Source: Sulfurovum indicum (lineage in GTDB: Bacteria; Campylobacterota; Campylobacteria; Campylobacterales; Sulfurovaceae). From it: a stretch of 64,000 bases of DNA. The stretch is from contig NZ_CP063164.1 in assembly GCF_014931715.1 (NCBI RefSeq), forward strand, positions 1,612,001 to 1,676,000, written 5' to 3'. The translations under genes and the position numbers were made by a program. How positions within the stretch are numbered: the first letter of the stretch is position 1; each line of letters opens with the position of its first letter. Positions 1 to 6,731 of the stretch are shown piece after piece. The notes under the pieces were generated by a model, which searched no databases, was not told the DNA's origin, and saw nothing but the letters and a program-made list of their open reading frames with translations.

Positions 1-151
1 CATCTTCTTCTCCAAGCAGTTGCAGTGCCCACCGGAATGCATGCATATCGAGTGCACCTGACGGTGTGACACCCTGATGCATGAACCCGTGCCGTCCGGC
101 ATCCTGTATACAGGCAAACAGTCCAGGATTGATCACTTCAAATGCCATCAT
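1..151 (-). CDS. pxpC: 5-oxoprolinase subunit C (PxpC/KipA family), N-terminal part only
   Basis: The reverse strand from 151 to the window edge reads MMAFEVINPGLFACIQDAGR and continues through a Gly-Val-x4-Gly-Ala-x-Asp motif. This is the start of the biotin-dependent carboxylase-like (AHS2/KipA) domain of PxpC. About 50 codons are visible; the rest is off the left edge. The start at 151 is preceded by AAGAG. With PxpB and PxpA upstream it would form the ATP-dependent enzyme that opens 5-oxoproline to glutamate. The gene follows pxpB after 73 bases that hold a heptanucleotide repeat. Confidence 0.85.
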   Translation of the reverse strand, partial: MMAFEVINPGLFACIQDAGRHGFMHQGVTPSGALDMHAFRWALQLLGEED

Positions 152-210
152 AAACTCTTGAGCATCTGTTCATATTCCGGGATAAAAGTATTGCCATGCA
201 ATACATACTG

Positions 211-245
211 CCACTCCTCGTTCCTCACTCCTCACTCCTCACTGA
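211..245. repeat. Heptanucleotide tandem array over the 3' end of pxpB
   Basis: Five consecutive 7-base units are visible on the plus strand: CCACTCC, TCGTTCC, TCACTCC, TCACTCC, TCACTGA. The pxpB stop codon (225-227) and its last residues (VRSEE) are encoded within the array. A one-unit gain or loss would therefore shift the C-terminal frame of PxpB. Confidence 0.8.
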
Positions 246-848
246 TACAAACCGTATTCTGTCTCCGATCTTAAACTTTTCAAAATCATCAAATGTTGTC
301 TGTCCGACAATGTTCCACCCTCCTGCACTCTCTTTAGGATAGATAGCTGTCTGCTCATTTGCAATGGCGACACTCCCTTTGGGCACTTTCTGTCTTGGAG
401 TAGGCAGACGAGGTATGGCGATACGCTGATCAACCACCCCCAGATAAGCGAATCCAACCATAAAACCGATAGCATAGACACGATAGGTGTGTGCCGTGTG
501 CAGTGCAATAACTTCGTTTATGCCCAAACCTGCATATTCAGATATACGTATAAGATCAGGTCCTTTGGTATAGTCAACAGGAATTTCAAAAAGTCTGGAA
601 TCTGTTTTGGTTTGACGGGGCGCCAGACTGTTTAAAGCATCCAGTACCTTTTGCTGTATATTCTGCAGAGAATATATTTTGTCATCAAAACGTACCCAGA
701 TGGAGGCATAAGAGGGCACTACTTCTATGAACCCTTCCCTGCCCTGCAATAAAAAATAGTCACGCTGTACCTTATCCAAGATCGCTTCATCGATGCGCGC
801 TTCATAGCGCAAAATGATACTGTCGCAGCTAACTGTCTCTATACGCAT
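225..848 (-). CDS. pxpB: 5-oxoprolinase subunit B (PxpB/KipI family)
   Basis: A 207-residue AHS1/KipI-family protein. It is recognised by the family block GFMVGFAYLG, then PRLPTPRQKVPKGSVAIA, then YPKESAGGWNIVGQT in the C-terminal half (about residues 125-185). With PxpA and PxpC it makes the cytoplasmic ATP-dependent 5-oxoprolinase. The family length of about 210-240 residues fits. Its start overlaps the end of pxpA by 20 bases, so the two are probably translationally coupled. The last codons lie inside a heptanucleotide repeat array. Confidence 0.9.
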   Translation of the reverse strand: MRIETVSCDSIILRYEARIDEAILDKVQRDYFLLQGREGFIEVVPSYASIWVRFDDKIYSLQNIQQKVLDALNSLAPRQTKTDSRLFEIPVDYTKGPDLIRISEYAGLGINEVIALHTAHTYRVYAIGFMVGFAYLGVVDQRIAIPRLPTPRQKVPKGSVAIANEQTAIYPKESAGGWNIVGQTTFDDFEKFKIGDRIRFVSVRSEE

Positions 849-1575
849 CGATCATATCCCGCAGTGCGATTACAAGCGAACGCGCCGTTTTGGTGTCACC
901 ATGTACACAGAGGGTATCGGCTTTCAAATGAAGCAATGCACCGTCATTGCTCTCCAGCACACCCTCCTCCAACAGACGCCCGATACGCCCAAGTACTTCA
1001 CTCTCATCTTCAATGACTGCACCTTTCTCACTTCGGGAAACCAGTCTCCCCTCATTGGTATAGGCTCTGTCGGCAAAAAGTTCATACATAAGCCTGATAC
1101 CGTATTTCTCTGCGATCTCTTCATACTGTTGGCTTTGCGGTGTAGAAAGAATAACCAGAGGCAAATCGATATTATACTTTGCAATACTATGTACGATAGA
1201 TTCAAAGAGTAAAGGCTCTTTCATCATTTGATTGTAAAGTGCGCCATGTGGCTTGACATAATCCACCTTTGTACCCTCTACCCGGCACATCGCATCAAGT
1301 GCACCTATCTGGTAGAGCATGAACGCCTCTATCTCTTCAGGTGTACACTGCATCACACGCCGGCCAAACCCCTGAAGGTCCGGATAGCTTGGATGAGCTC
1401 CAATACTTACACCATACATTTTTGCCAGGCGCACACTCTCTTGCATATGGGAAGGATCAGAAGCATGAAAACCACAGGCGAGGTTCGCCATATCAATATA
1501 AGGCATGATCTTGTTATCTTCCCCTATACGGTAGATACCAAATCCTTCACCCAGATCACAGTTTAGTTTCAACAT
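829..1575 (-). CDS. pxpA: 5-oxoprolinase subunit A (LamB/YcsF family)
   Basis: A 248-residue LamB/YcsF-family protein. It opens with the family signature LNCDLGEGFG, followed by the conserved NLACGFHASDP and GAHPSYPDLQGFGRR blocks and KPHGALYNQ in the middle. It is the subunit of 5-oxoprolinase that acts with PxpB and PxpC to convert 5-oxoproline to glutamate with ATP. Length is normal. It lies 12 bases downstream of the molybdopterin oxidoreductase gene on the same strand and overlaps pxpB by 20 bases, so it is an internal gene of a five-gene operon. Confidence 0.93.
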   Translation of the reverse strand: MLKLNCDLGEGFGIYRIGEDNKIMPYIDMANLACGFHASDPSHMQESVRLAKMYGVSIGAHPSYPDLQGFGRRVMQCTPEEIEAFMLYQIGALDAMCRVEGTKVDYVKPHGALYNQMMKEPLLFESIVHSIAKYNIDLPLVILSTPQSQQYEEIAEKYGIRLMYELFADRAYTNEGRLVSRSEKGAVIEDESEVLGRIGRLLEEGVLESNDGALLHLKADTLCVHGDTKTARSLVIALRDMIDAYRDS

Positions 1576-1587
1576 CTGCTATTACTC

Positions 1588-3399
1588 TCAACTGTCACTA
1601 TCCATTTTTTCAATTGTCACCTTCACTTCCTGATAACAGGCATTGTGCCCCTCATCACTCAAAATAGCAGGAGTAAGATAGTTCACACCAACCGTGTTAT
1701 TTGTTACAACCACACAGTTTGTCCGTATATCCTCATTCAGGTGTACAATGAAATCATACTCTCCATGCTCTGAAGTCAGGCGTACTTTCTCACCCTCTTT
1801 AAATCCGGTATCCGGATGTACCTGCACTCTGTTATCACGATAAAATTGCGTATTTAGCGATTTGGCAGATTTTGGAGAGAGCAACCAGAATGTCTCATCC
1901 GGTTTTTTATTTTTACTCTGTTTTCTATGTTTTCTAAAACGCTTGGGATTAATGAAATCATCATCATAGTCATCAATGAATTCAAACTCTTCATCCCCCT
2001 CTTCACCAAAACCATCTTCATAAGGACATGGATGGTATCCTGGTGAATAGAGATATCCATTCTCCTCTTTACACTGCTCAAGCCAGAAATTGATATAGTG
2101 GCTTTCACTCTCTAGCCCCTTGAATCCAAATGCATCAAAAAGGTATTTGGTAAAGTCATATTCAGAAATACCTATATCACTCTCAACAACCTTGTTCATC
2201 CTCTCTACATAGTGGTGTCCGTAACTGAGCCGTACATCCTCTTTTTCAAAGAAGTTCCTTGCCGGAATCACAATGCGTGCCAATTTGGAAGTCTCATTCT
2301 CATAAAGCCCGAAGTAAATTAGGTTGTCCACCTCTTTCAACTCTTTTAGCACACGGGAAGTGTCCGGCATCGATGCTGCCGGATTTCCACCCTGGACCAG
2401 TACAGTATCAAAGTATGAGAAGTTCGTCGTTGCTTTGGGTACACTGGTCGTATCAACCTTGAAAGGGTTTTCAAATCCGAGCTTTGAGGTACCCATATAG
2501 TGCACCCCGCACCCTTCCCTTCCGAACAGCCCCAGTACCGCTGCAAGTGCATCAATCGCCTGCAGCACATAGGAGCCTGTAGAATATTTCTGAACACCGG
2601 CTCCAACCAGAAAGACTACCTTCTTGTCTCTTAGATACTCCAGTACCCTTCCCATCTCTCCCAGATCGGTCCCGATATGCTCCAGGATCGCTTTGATACG
2701 GTGTTCTCTGGTATAGTCATAGAAGTCCTCATGCTCGGGTGCGAACTCTTCCAGCCACTCGGTATCATCACCATCTTCCATAAAGACAAAACGTGCTAAC
2801 AGAATAGCAACATAGTAATCCATACGTGGTTCTATCTGCATATGCAGGTCTGCCTGTTTTGCAATAGCAGTTCTTACCGGATCGATAACCACCAGACTTT
2901 TCCCTTCAAGAAACGGCATAATGTGTGCATTGGTCACTGTGATATTACGTCCCCATACCACTACAGTATCGGCCTTTTCTATTTGTTCCAGAGGCAGGTT
3001 TCTATGTATACCCCGGCTCTGAAGTATTCCCGCTTCACCAGCTGCATCACAAAGAGACCCATGAGTCAGAGATCCTCCTGTTTTTTCCATAAAAAGGTTG
3101 GTCACTTCCTGCATTACACCAAGATTACCTGAACCTCTCCAGAGTAAAGACCTCTCTGTTTTAAAGGCCTCTGCCACTGCAGACATTGCCTCCTCGGTGC
3201 TTACCTCTTTCCCGTCAACACGCGGTTTTACGATACGTTCTGCTTCATGCATGGACTTATTGAGCAGAGCACAAAGTGCACCGTTACCTGCAGGATGTAC
3301 TTTGTCACCCGACAGTTTGGGAAACTTCTCTTTATCAGCAATAATACGGCAGGCATCATAACAATCCAGTCCGCATGCGGTATTGATAATCTCACTCAT
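1588..3399 (-). CDS. Molybdopterin (bis-MGD) oxidoreductase, unknown substrate
   Basis: A 603-residue catalytic-subunit-like protein of the DMSO-reductase superfamily. Four Cys near the N-terminus (C9, C13, C17, C43) form a likely 4Fe-4S site with CX3CX3CX25C spacing. The motif THGSLCDAAG (C117) sits where family members carry a Mo/W-ligand region; that it is the ligand is inference. The C-terminal 100 residues (FWLLSPKSAKSLN to NTVGVNYLTP) match the molydopterin-dinucleotide-binding domain. Residues 460-500 form a very acidic then very basic insertion. No Tat signal is visible, so it is probably cytoplasmic. No electron-transfer subunit gene is adjacent. Its start overlaps the upstream HlyD-like gene by 4 bases. 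Substrate cannot be inferred. Confidence 0.82.
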   Translation of the reverse strand: MSEIINTACGLDCYDACRIIADKEKFPKLSGDKVHPAGNGALCALLNKSMHEAERIVKPRVDGKEVSTEEAMSAVAEAFKTERSLLWRGSGNLGVMQEVTNLFMEKTGGSLTHGSLCDAAGEAGILQSRGIHRNLPLEQIEKADTVVVWGRNITVTNAHIMPFLEGKSLVVIDPVRTAIAKQADLHMQIEPRMDYYVAILLARFVFMEDGDDTEWLEEFAPEHEDFYDYTREHRIKAILEHIGTDLGEMGRVLEYLRDKKVVFLVGAGVQKYSTGSYVLQAIDALAAVLGLFGREGCGVHYMGTSKLGFENPFKVDTTSVPKATTNFSYFDTVLVQGGNPAASMPDTSRVLKELKEVDNLIYFGLYENETSKLARIVIPARNFFEKEDVRLSYGHHYVERMNKVVESDIGISEYDFTKYLFDAFGFKGLESESHYINFWLEQCKEENGYLYSPGYHPCPYEDGFGEEGDEEFEFIDDYDDDFINPKRFRKHRKQSKNKKPDETFWLLSPKSAKSLNTQFYRDNRVQVHPDTGFKEGEKVRLTSEHGEYDFIVHLNEDIRTNCVVVTNNTVGVNYLTPAILSDEGHNACYQEVKVTIEKMDSDS

Positions 3400-4190
3400 T
3401 TTAACTCCACTTTGATTAATTCCGAGAAATGTTCTTCAGGTGCAGGAATATATATCTCAGCACGGTAGGAAGAGATAAATTTCTCATCTGCCACACGCCA
3501 CACTTTATTGATCTTATATTGTGTCTCTTTATCATTCAGGTAGACTGTTCTCTGCTTTACATCTTTAAGTTCTTCCGGCTCCAGGAATAGTACCAGCTTT
3601 GCTCTGCTTGCATCATCAACACGAGCTAAAGGTGTTCCAACCCCCACAAAATCTCCTTCTCTCACCAACAGCTTATAAAGATACTTTTTTTTCAAAATAA
3701 TCGATTTTTTTCTGATCGTATCTTCAAGCTGTGCCACTTTATACTGCATATCAAGTATCTGTTTTTTCAAAGATACAATCTTTTCATGGGTACTAAGATA
3801 TTGTGTTTTGGCCGAAGCAAATGCACTGTAAGCATTGTCTTTCTGGGTCTTTGAAGCAGTAGAAAGCTTGGAGATGCGATGATAATAACTCTCCTGACGT
3901 TTTACCGTCTCTGCGAGTGATGATGCAATCTCTTCATTTATCCCCAGCATCTCTTCGAGAAAAAGTATGCTCTTTTTTGTGTCATCAAGGTTGACTCTGT
4001 CCAACTGATCATCCAAATGGATTACACGCTTTCCGTCAACCATCCTGCCTTCTGCATCAAGATCGACATCGAGGACCAATCCACTCACTGCAGACTTCAG
4101 AGTAACTGATTCATACGGTTCAACTTTAGCATAATGCACTTTGGCAAACAGTAACAGCGAAAATACCATATATAGAAATATTTTTTTCAT
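3396..4190 (-). CDS. HlyD-like periplasmic adaptor protein
   Basis: A 264-residue protein with a Sec-type signal peptide (MKKIFLYMVFSLLLFAKVHYA). It has a split barrel-sandwich hybrid (SAVSGLVLDVDLDAEG near the N-terminus and LLVREGDFVGVGTPLARVDD near residue 175) enclosing a long coiled-coil hairpin (about residues 75-165). This is the membrane fusion/adaptor architecture, but short and without an adjacent transporter or TolC gene. It is the first gene of the operon running into the molybdopterin oxidoreductase and pxpABC. Why an adaptor heads this operon is unclear. Confidence 0.7.
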   Translation of the reverse strand: MKKIFLYMVFSLLLFAKVHYAKVEPYESVTLKSAVSGLVLDVDLDAEGRMVDGKRVIHLDDQLDRVNLDDTKKSILFLEEMLGINEEIASSLAETVKRQESYYHRISKLSTASKTQKDNAYSAFASAKTQYLSTHEKIVSLKKQILDMQYKVAQLEDTIRKKSIILKKKYLYKLLVREGDFVGVGTPLARVDDASRAKLVLFLEPEELKDVKQRTVYLNDKETQYKINKVWRVADEKFISSYRAEIYIPAPEEHFSELIKVELK

Positions 4191-4213
4191 GTATATTATT
4201 CTTTTTTGATTTG

Positions 4214-4222
4214 ATTATAGCA
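4214..4222 (-). promoter_or_regulatory. Extended -10 promoter of the HlyD-like/pxp operon
   Basis: The reverse strand reads TGCTATAAT, an extended -10 element, 24 bases before the ATG at 4190. No good -35 is present. The island boundary repeat lies about 30 bases further upstream. Confidence 0.55.
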
Positions 4223-4251
4223 AAATAGCTTTAACGGGAGCAGGTGATTTT

Positions 4252-4266
4252 AGGAGCAACGATAAG
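4252..4266. repeat. Displaced att copy (distal island end)
   Basis: Sequence AGGAGCAACGATAAG, identical to the 3' end of rnpB at 6717-6731. The bases on either side differ from those around the rnpB copy. It lies in the upstream region of the HlyD-like gene. Confidence 0.75.
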
Positions 4267-4327
4267 TTATATTCACTTACCGTCTACACGGTACTTTATT
4301 TTACATTGGTACAGTTTTTGGCACAAG

Positions 4328-4822
4328 CTAATTAATTTTTTTATACTCTTTACATGAAATGTTATCACCAAGATCACAGGCGCGTTTAAAAAGTTGTTTA
4401 GCTTTTTTATATCTTGATCTTTTTGAGCCTTTAATTTTAACTATTTCTCCTGTTTGTGCATCTTCCCAGCTACCTCTTAAATACATTTTTGCAGCAATAG
4501 CACATCCTGAACGCAAATCATATTTACAATCTGATTCCCATCTATCTACACTATTGTTAAAGTATGGTGATGCTGTAACGATTGTTGTTACAAAAGTTAT
4601 CATAACTAATGACAATATCTTTTTACTCAACTTCTCTCCCAGTATCTCCCTGCGGCTTTTATGTTCAAAGAACTCCGTACCCCCAAGCTCCAAGCCTTTG
4701 GCTTTGATTGTATCGACAACCTTTTGGGCTTTTTGCTGATCGTGCATATAGGCTTCGTCTTTGGCTTTGTCGGTGGAGAAGTCGGTGTAGGCTAAGCCGG
4801 TTGTTTCTTTGGGTGTAGCCAT
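4328..4822 (-). CDS. Unrecognised protein with internal signal-like segment and Sel1-like C-terminus
   Basis: A 164-residue protein I do not recognise. Residues 1-65 are polar. Residues 67-85 (KKILSLVMITFVTTIVTAS) look like a lipoprotein-free Sec signal or a single membrane helix placed internally. Residues 90-164 are cysteine-containing (C99, C107, C149, C157), and the end KAKQLFKRACDLGDNISC resembles a Sel1-like repeat of secreted Campylobacterota proteins. The DNA becomes visibly more AT-rich about where the hydrophobic segment begins. The protein may therefore be a fusion of an island protein with a secreted SLR protein. Its ATG overlaps the upstream stop codon (TGATG), so it is coupled to the 170-residue gene. 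Confidence 0.6.
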   Translation of the reverse strand: MATPKETTGLAYTDFSTDKAKDEAYMHDQQKAQKVVDTIKAKGLELGGTEFFEHKSRREILGEKLSKKILSLVMITFVTTIVTASPYFNNSVDRWESDCKYDLRSGCAIAAKMYLRGSWEDAQTGEIVKIKGSKRSRYKKAKQLFKRACDLGDNISCKEYKKIN

Positions 4823-5334
4823 CAGACAAGCCCCCGATCCTGCGGAAGCGACTGCACGGTGTAGCTCATATCCGCTACCCGCTTGTCGGTATTGAGCACA
4901 AGCTCTTTGAGGGTGGCAAAGTGGGTCAGTCCGTTTTGCAGCGTGGTTCTGAAGCCGTTATCCATATTGTTATTGATGGTTTTAAAACTTCTTCCTATCG
5001 CTTCCGCAAGCTCATCAAGCTCTTTTTTCACAAATGCCTTGACATCCTCGTTGCTGCCAAACGCACTGTCAAGCATCTCTTTAAGTTCGCCCTTGTCTAT
5101 CTTGACAGTATCTTTCAGTGCTTCCAGATGGATCGCCATCTCCACTTCGGAGTTTGAACGCTGCAACTCTTTCATAAAGCGTTCACCCTGCTCAATAATT
5201 GCAACAAGCTGCCCACGAGCCATCTCTTCAAGCTTCGCCTGTATTGCATCGACCTTTGAGATCAGTTCCGCGTTTTTCGCACTTATTACGTCAAGTCTTT
5301 CCATGATTTTTTCAAACATCTCTGTTGTTTCCAT
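4822..5334 (-). CDS. Coiled-coil protein of unknown function
   Basis: A 170-residue soluble protein, not recognised. It is almost entirely amphipathic helix: heptad-like stretches run over about residues 5-45 (MFEKIMERLDVISAKNAEL onward) and 80-130, rich in E, K and L. No signal peptide or membrane helix is seen. It lies inside the rnpB island, 45 bases after a small acidic ORF, and its stop overlaps the next start (TGATG). The pair may act together; function is unknown. Confidence 0.6.
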   Translation of the reverse strand: METTEMFEKIMERLDVISAKNAELISKVDAIQAKLEEMARGQLVAIIEQGERFMKELQRSNSEVEMAIHLEALKDTVKIDKGELKEMLDSAFGSNEDVKAFVKKELDELAEAIGRSFKTINNNMDNGFRTTLQNGLTHFATLKELVLNTDKRVADMSYTVQSLPQDRGLV

Positions 5335-5379
5335 CTGTTCTCCTTGGGCTACTTTTGGCTATTTTACCATATTTCATAA

Positions 5380-5550
5380 TCACTCATAATTTTTTTTCCA
5401 ATCATAATCCTCATATTCATCATACGTATCATCTTTAATTTCATCATCGAAAGAAATACCACTTTTCATTCTTTCCATGATCTCATTTCTATTTTTCATA
5501 TCTTCGATTTTCTTTATCTTTTCAATTGTATATTGTTTATTCTCTATCAT
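5380..5550 (-). CDS. Small acidic ORF, probably the 3' remnant of a larger gene
   Basis: A 56-codon frame starting MIENKQYTIEKIKKIEDMKN with an acidic tail (DDTYDEYEDYDW). The same frame stays open upstream to 5646 without a start codon, reading DDFLEIAKKHNYTFLTILL and on into the ATG. That looks like protein sequence and suggests a gene cut off on its 5' side near 5646, where the oppositely oriented integrase fragment begins. Function unknown. It precedes the coiled-coil gene by 45 bases. Confidence 0.45.
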   Translation of the reverse strand: MIENKQYTIEKIKKIEDMKNRNEIMERMKSGISFDDEIKDDTYDEYEDYDWKKNYE

Positions 5551-5588
5551 TCCATCGATTTCCAGCGGGTTCAGCAGGATAGTTAAAA

Positions 5589-5918
5589 ATGTATAATTAT
5601 GCTTCTTCGCTATTTCAAGAAAATCATCTACTGTTTGACAATATTTTCAAAGGTACAGGATCAAGTGGTCATGTCTCCAGTACAGGAATAGATTTTCAGT
5701 GGCGAAATATCAGGTCTCTTACCGGTGTACCTAAAATGAGACTCCATGATATACGACATTTAATTGGTTTTATCAGTATCAATAGTGGTTACAGTTTGGA
5801 ACAAACTGGATCCGTTTTAGGACATACTTCCACAGCTACCACCAAACGCTATTCCAACATGAAAGTAGAAAGTGCTACCGAAGTACTTCGGAATATGTTT
5901 GATAGGTTTACAGAATAA
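5589..5918 (+). pseudogene. Tyrosine recombinase (phage-type integrase), C-terminal fragment
   Basis: A 109-residue frame that keeps the C-terminal catalytic residues of tyrosine recombinases: H53-x-x-R56 in LHDIRH, G78-H79 in VLGHT, and the nucleophile Y88 in TTKRYSN. The first catalytic Arg, the Lys and the whole DNA-binding N-terminal domain are missing; homology appears to start near 5625. The upstream frame is closed by TAG at 5580. It is the likely remnant of the integrase that inserted the island at rnpB. Confidence 0.8.
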
Positions 5919-5959
5919 GTCTGATAAACTTCTGTTTTAAATAACAATTGGACTATTAG

Positions 5960-6367
5960 ATGGGAATACCTACAAAAGAAGAAATTTGTGCCTTTGTAAA
6001 ACATGCTTGTTCTTCAAACTCCAATAGTGAACTTTATTTATGTACAATCAATAGTAGTACTGCACAAAAAATCAAACAGCTTATTCCAATGATATTGACT
6101 AACTATGACGTGATTATTACGGAAGAATATGTAGGGCATGTTCGGAATGGTCATAAAGATGATCTTGAATATATTTGTCTTATCCCTGAGATCATATCTA
6201 ATTTTGATAGGGTTAGTAAAAGTATTGAACCGAACCGTAGGACAAAAAGGACTGAAATTTTTGTTGTATTTGAAAAAAGATATTCAGATAATACCGTCAA
6301 ACTTGTAAAATTGAGAGATATGAGAAAAAAGTGTTTATCTCTTAAAACGATATTTAGGAAAGATTAA
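5960..6367 (+). CDS. PBECR-like (phage Barnase-EndoU-ColicinE5/D-RelE-like) nuclease-fold protein
   Basis: A 135-residue protein. The pattern ITEEYVGHVRNGHKDDLEYI (H60, H65), then IPEIISNFDRV and a strand-rich tail ending LKTIF, fits the layout of PBECR domains. In those, a His pair precedes an 'ip.ii.npd.v' segment and a final K/T-containing strand. These domains occur in phage and conjugative-element polyvalent proteins and in toxins. Here the domain stands alone, with an N-terminal extension of about 45 residues. It lies 41 bases after the integrase fragment on the same strand. No obvious antitoxin partner is adjacent. The family call is by eye. Confidence 0.5.
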   Translation: MGIPTKEEICAFVKHACSSNSNSELYLCTINSSTAQKIKQLIPMILTNYDVIITEEYVGHVRNGHKDDLEYICLIPEIISNFDRVSKSIEPNRRTKRTEIFVVFEKRYSDNTVKLVKLRDMRKKCLSLKTIFRKD

Positions 6368-6375
6368 TAGATTGA

Positions 6376-6472
6376 CCGGTAGACCAAAAACTACCGGAAG
6401 AGTGATAGCTGTGGTTTGATGCCTTACTCTTTCGAGTAATCCCCAAACTTACGTCTTAAAACGGACGCTATC
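6376..6472 (-). ncRNA. Structured intergenic element of unknown class
   Basis: Several nested stems are visible. The outer pair GATAGC (6404-6409) matches GCTATC (6467-6472). Inside it, GTTTG (6414-6418) pairs with CAAAC (6444-6448) and encloses TTACTC (6424-6429)/GAGTAA (6434-6439). CGTC (6452) can pair with GACG (6464). A separate hairpin CCGGTAG/CTACCGG lies at 6376-6397. On the minus strand the innermost stem is capped by GAAA, a GNRA tetraloop, so an RNA transcribed on minus is more likely. I could not match it to a known riboswitch or sRNA family. Confidence 0.4.
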
Positions 6473-6547
6473 TGGTTTTACAATAACATTATAGCATATT
6501 TCTGTTAGCATATCAATATCAACTATTTTTCTTTTTTTTCTTTACCT

Positions 6548-6711
6548 TGTACCATAAAATCAAAATCTAAAAATGGTACATTTTTTAGTACAACCTACTA
6601 TGTTAAAAGGTGTATATTGATGCACTTTTATGCACAGTAGAAAAAATGAAAATCGTTAAAAATAATGGGTTTTTGTCGATGTAGTGGGAAGTTATGCACG
6701 ATTGTGCATAA
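6548..6711. repeat. Cluster of short inverted and direct repeats beside the rnpB att site
   Basis: TGTACCAT (6548-6555) is inverted as ATGGTACA (6573-6580). TGCAC occurs at 6621, 6631 and 6695 and inverted as GTGCA at 6704. TTATGCAC (6692-6699) and GTGCATAA (6704-6711) form a perfect 8-bp stem with a 4-base loop, 5 bases from the att repeat. Such repeats beside an att site could be recombinase or excisionase arm sites; this is inference. The rest of 6473-6716 is AT-rich with no gene that I can support. Confidence 0.5.
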
Positions 6712-6716
6712 TAGTC

Positions 6717-6731
6717 AGGAGCAACGATAAG
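6717..6731. repeat. att copy at the 3' end of rnpB
   Basis: AGGAGCAACGATAAG, identical to 4252-4266. On the minus strand it ends ...GTTGCTCCT, which pairs with the 5' end of rnpB. The gene is thus kept intact by the integration event. Confidence 0.75.

Larger units (their letters stand above)
4252..6731. mobile_element. Decayed genomic island integrated at the 3' end of rnpB
   Basis: A perfect 15-bp direct repeat, AGGAGCAACGATAAG, occurs at 4252-4266 and 6717-6731. The right copy is the exact 3' terminus of rnpB as defined by the P1 pairing. Between the copies are a truncated tyrosine recombinase, a PBECR-like ORF and unrecognised small ORFs. This is the layout left by site-specific integration into a structural RNA gene. 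The integrase is only a C-terminal fragment, so the element is probably immobile. Size is about 2.5 kb. Confidence 0.75.

Noticed and set aside
6376-6472. Possible c-di-GMP (GEMM-I) riboswitch, because of the GAAA-capped stem and following hairpin
   Set aside because: The conserved GEMM core segments around the tetraloop stem are not present, and no gene lies just downstream on the minus strand.
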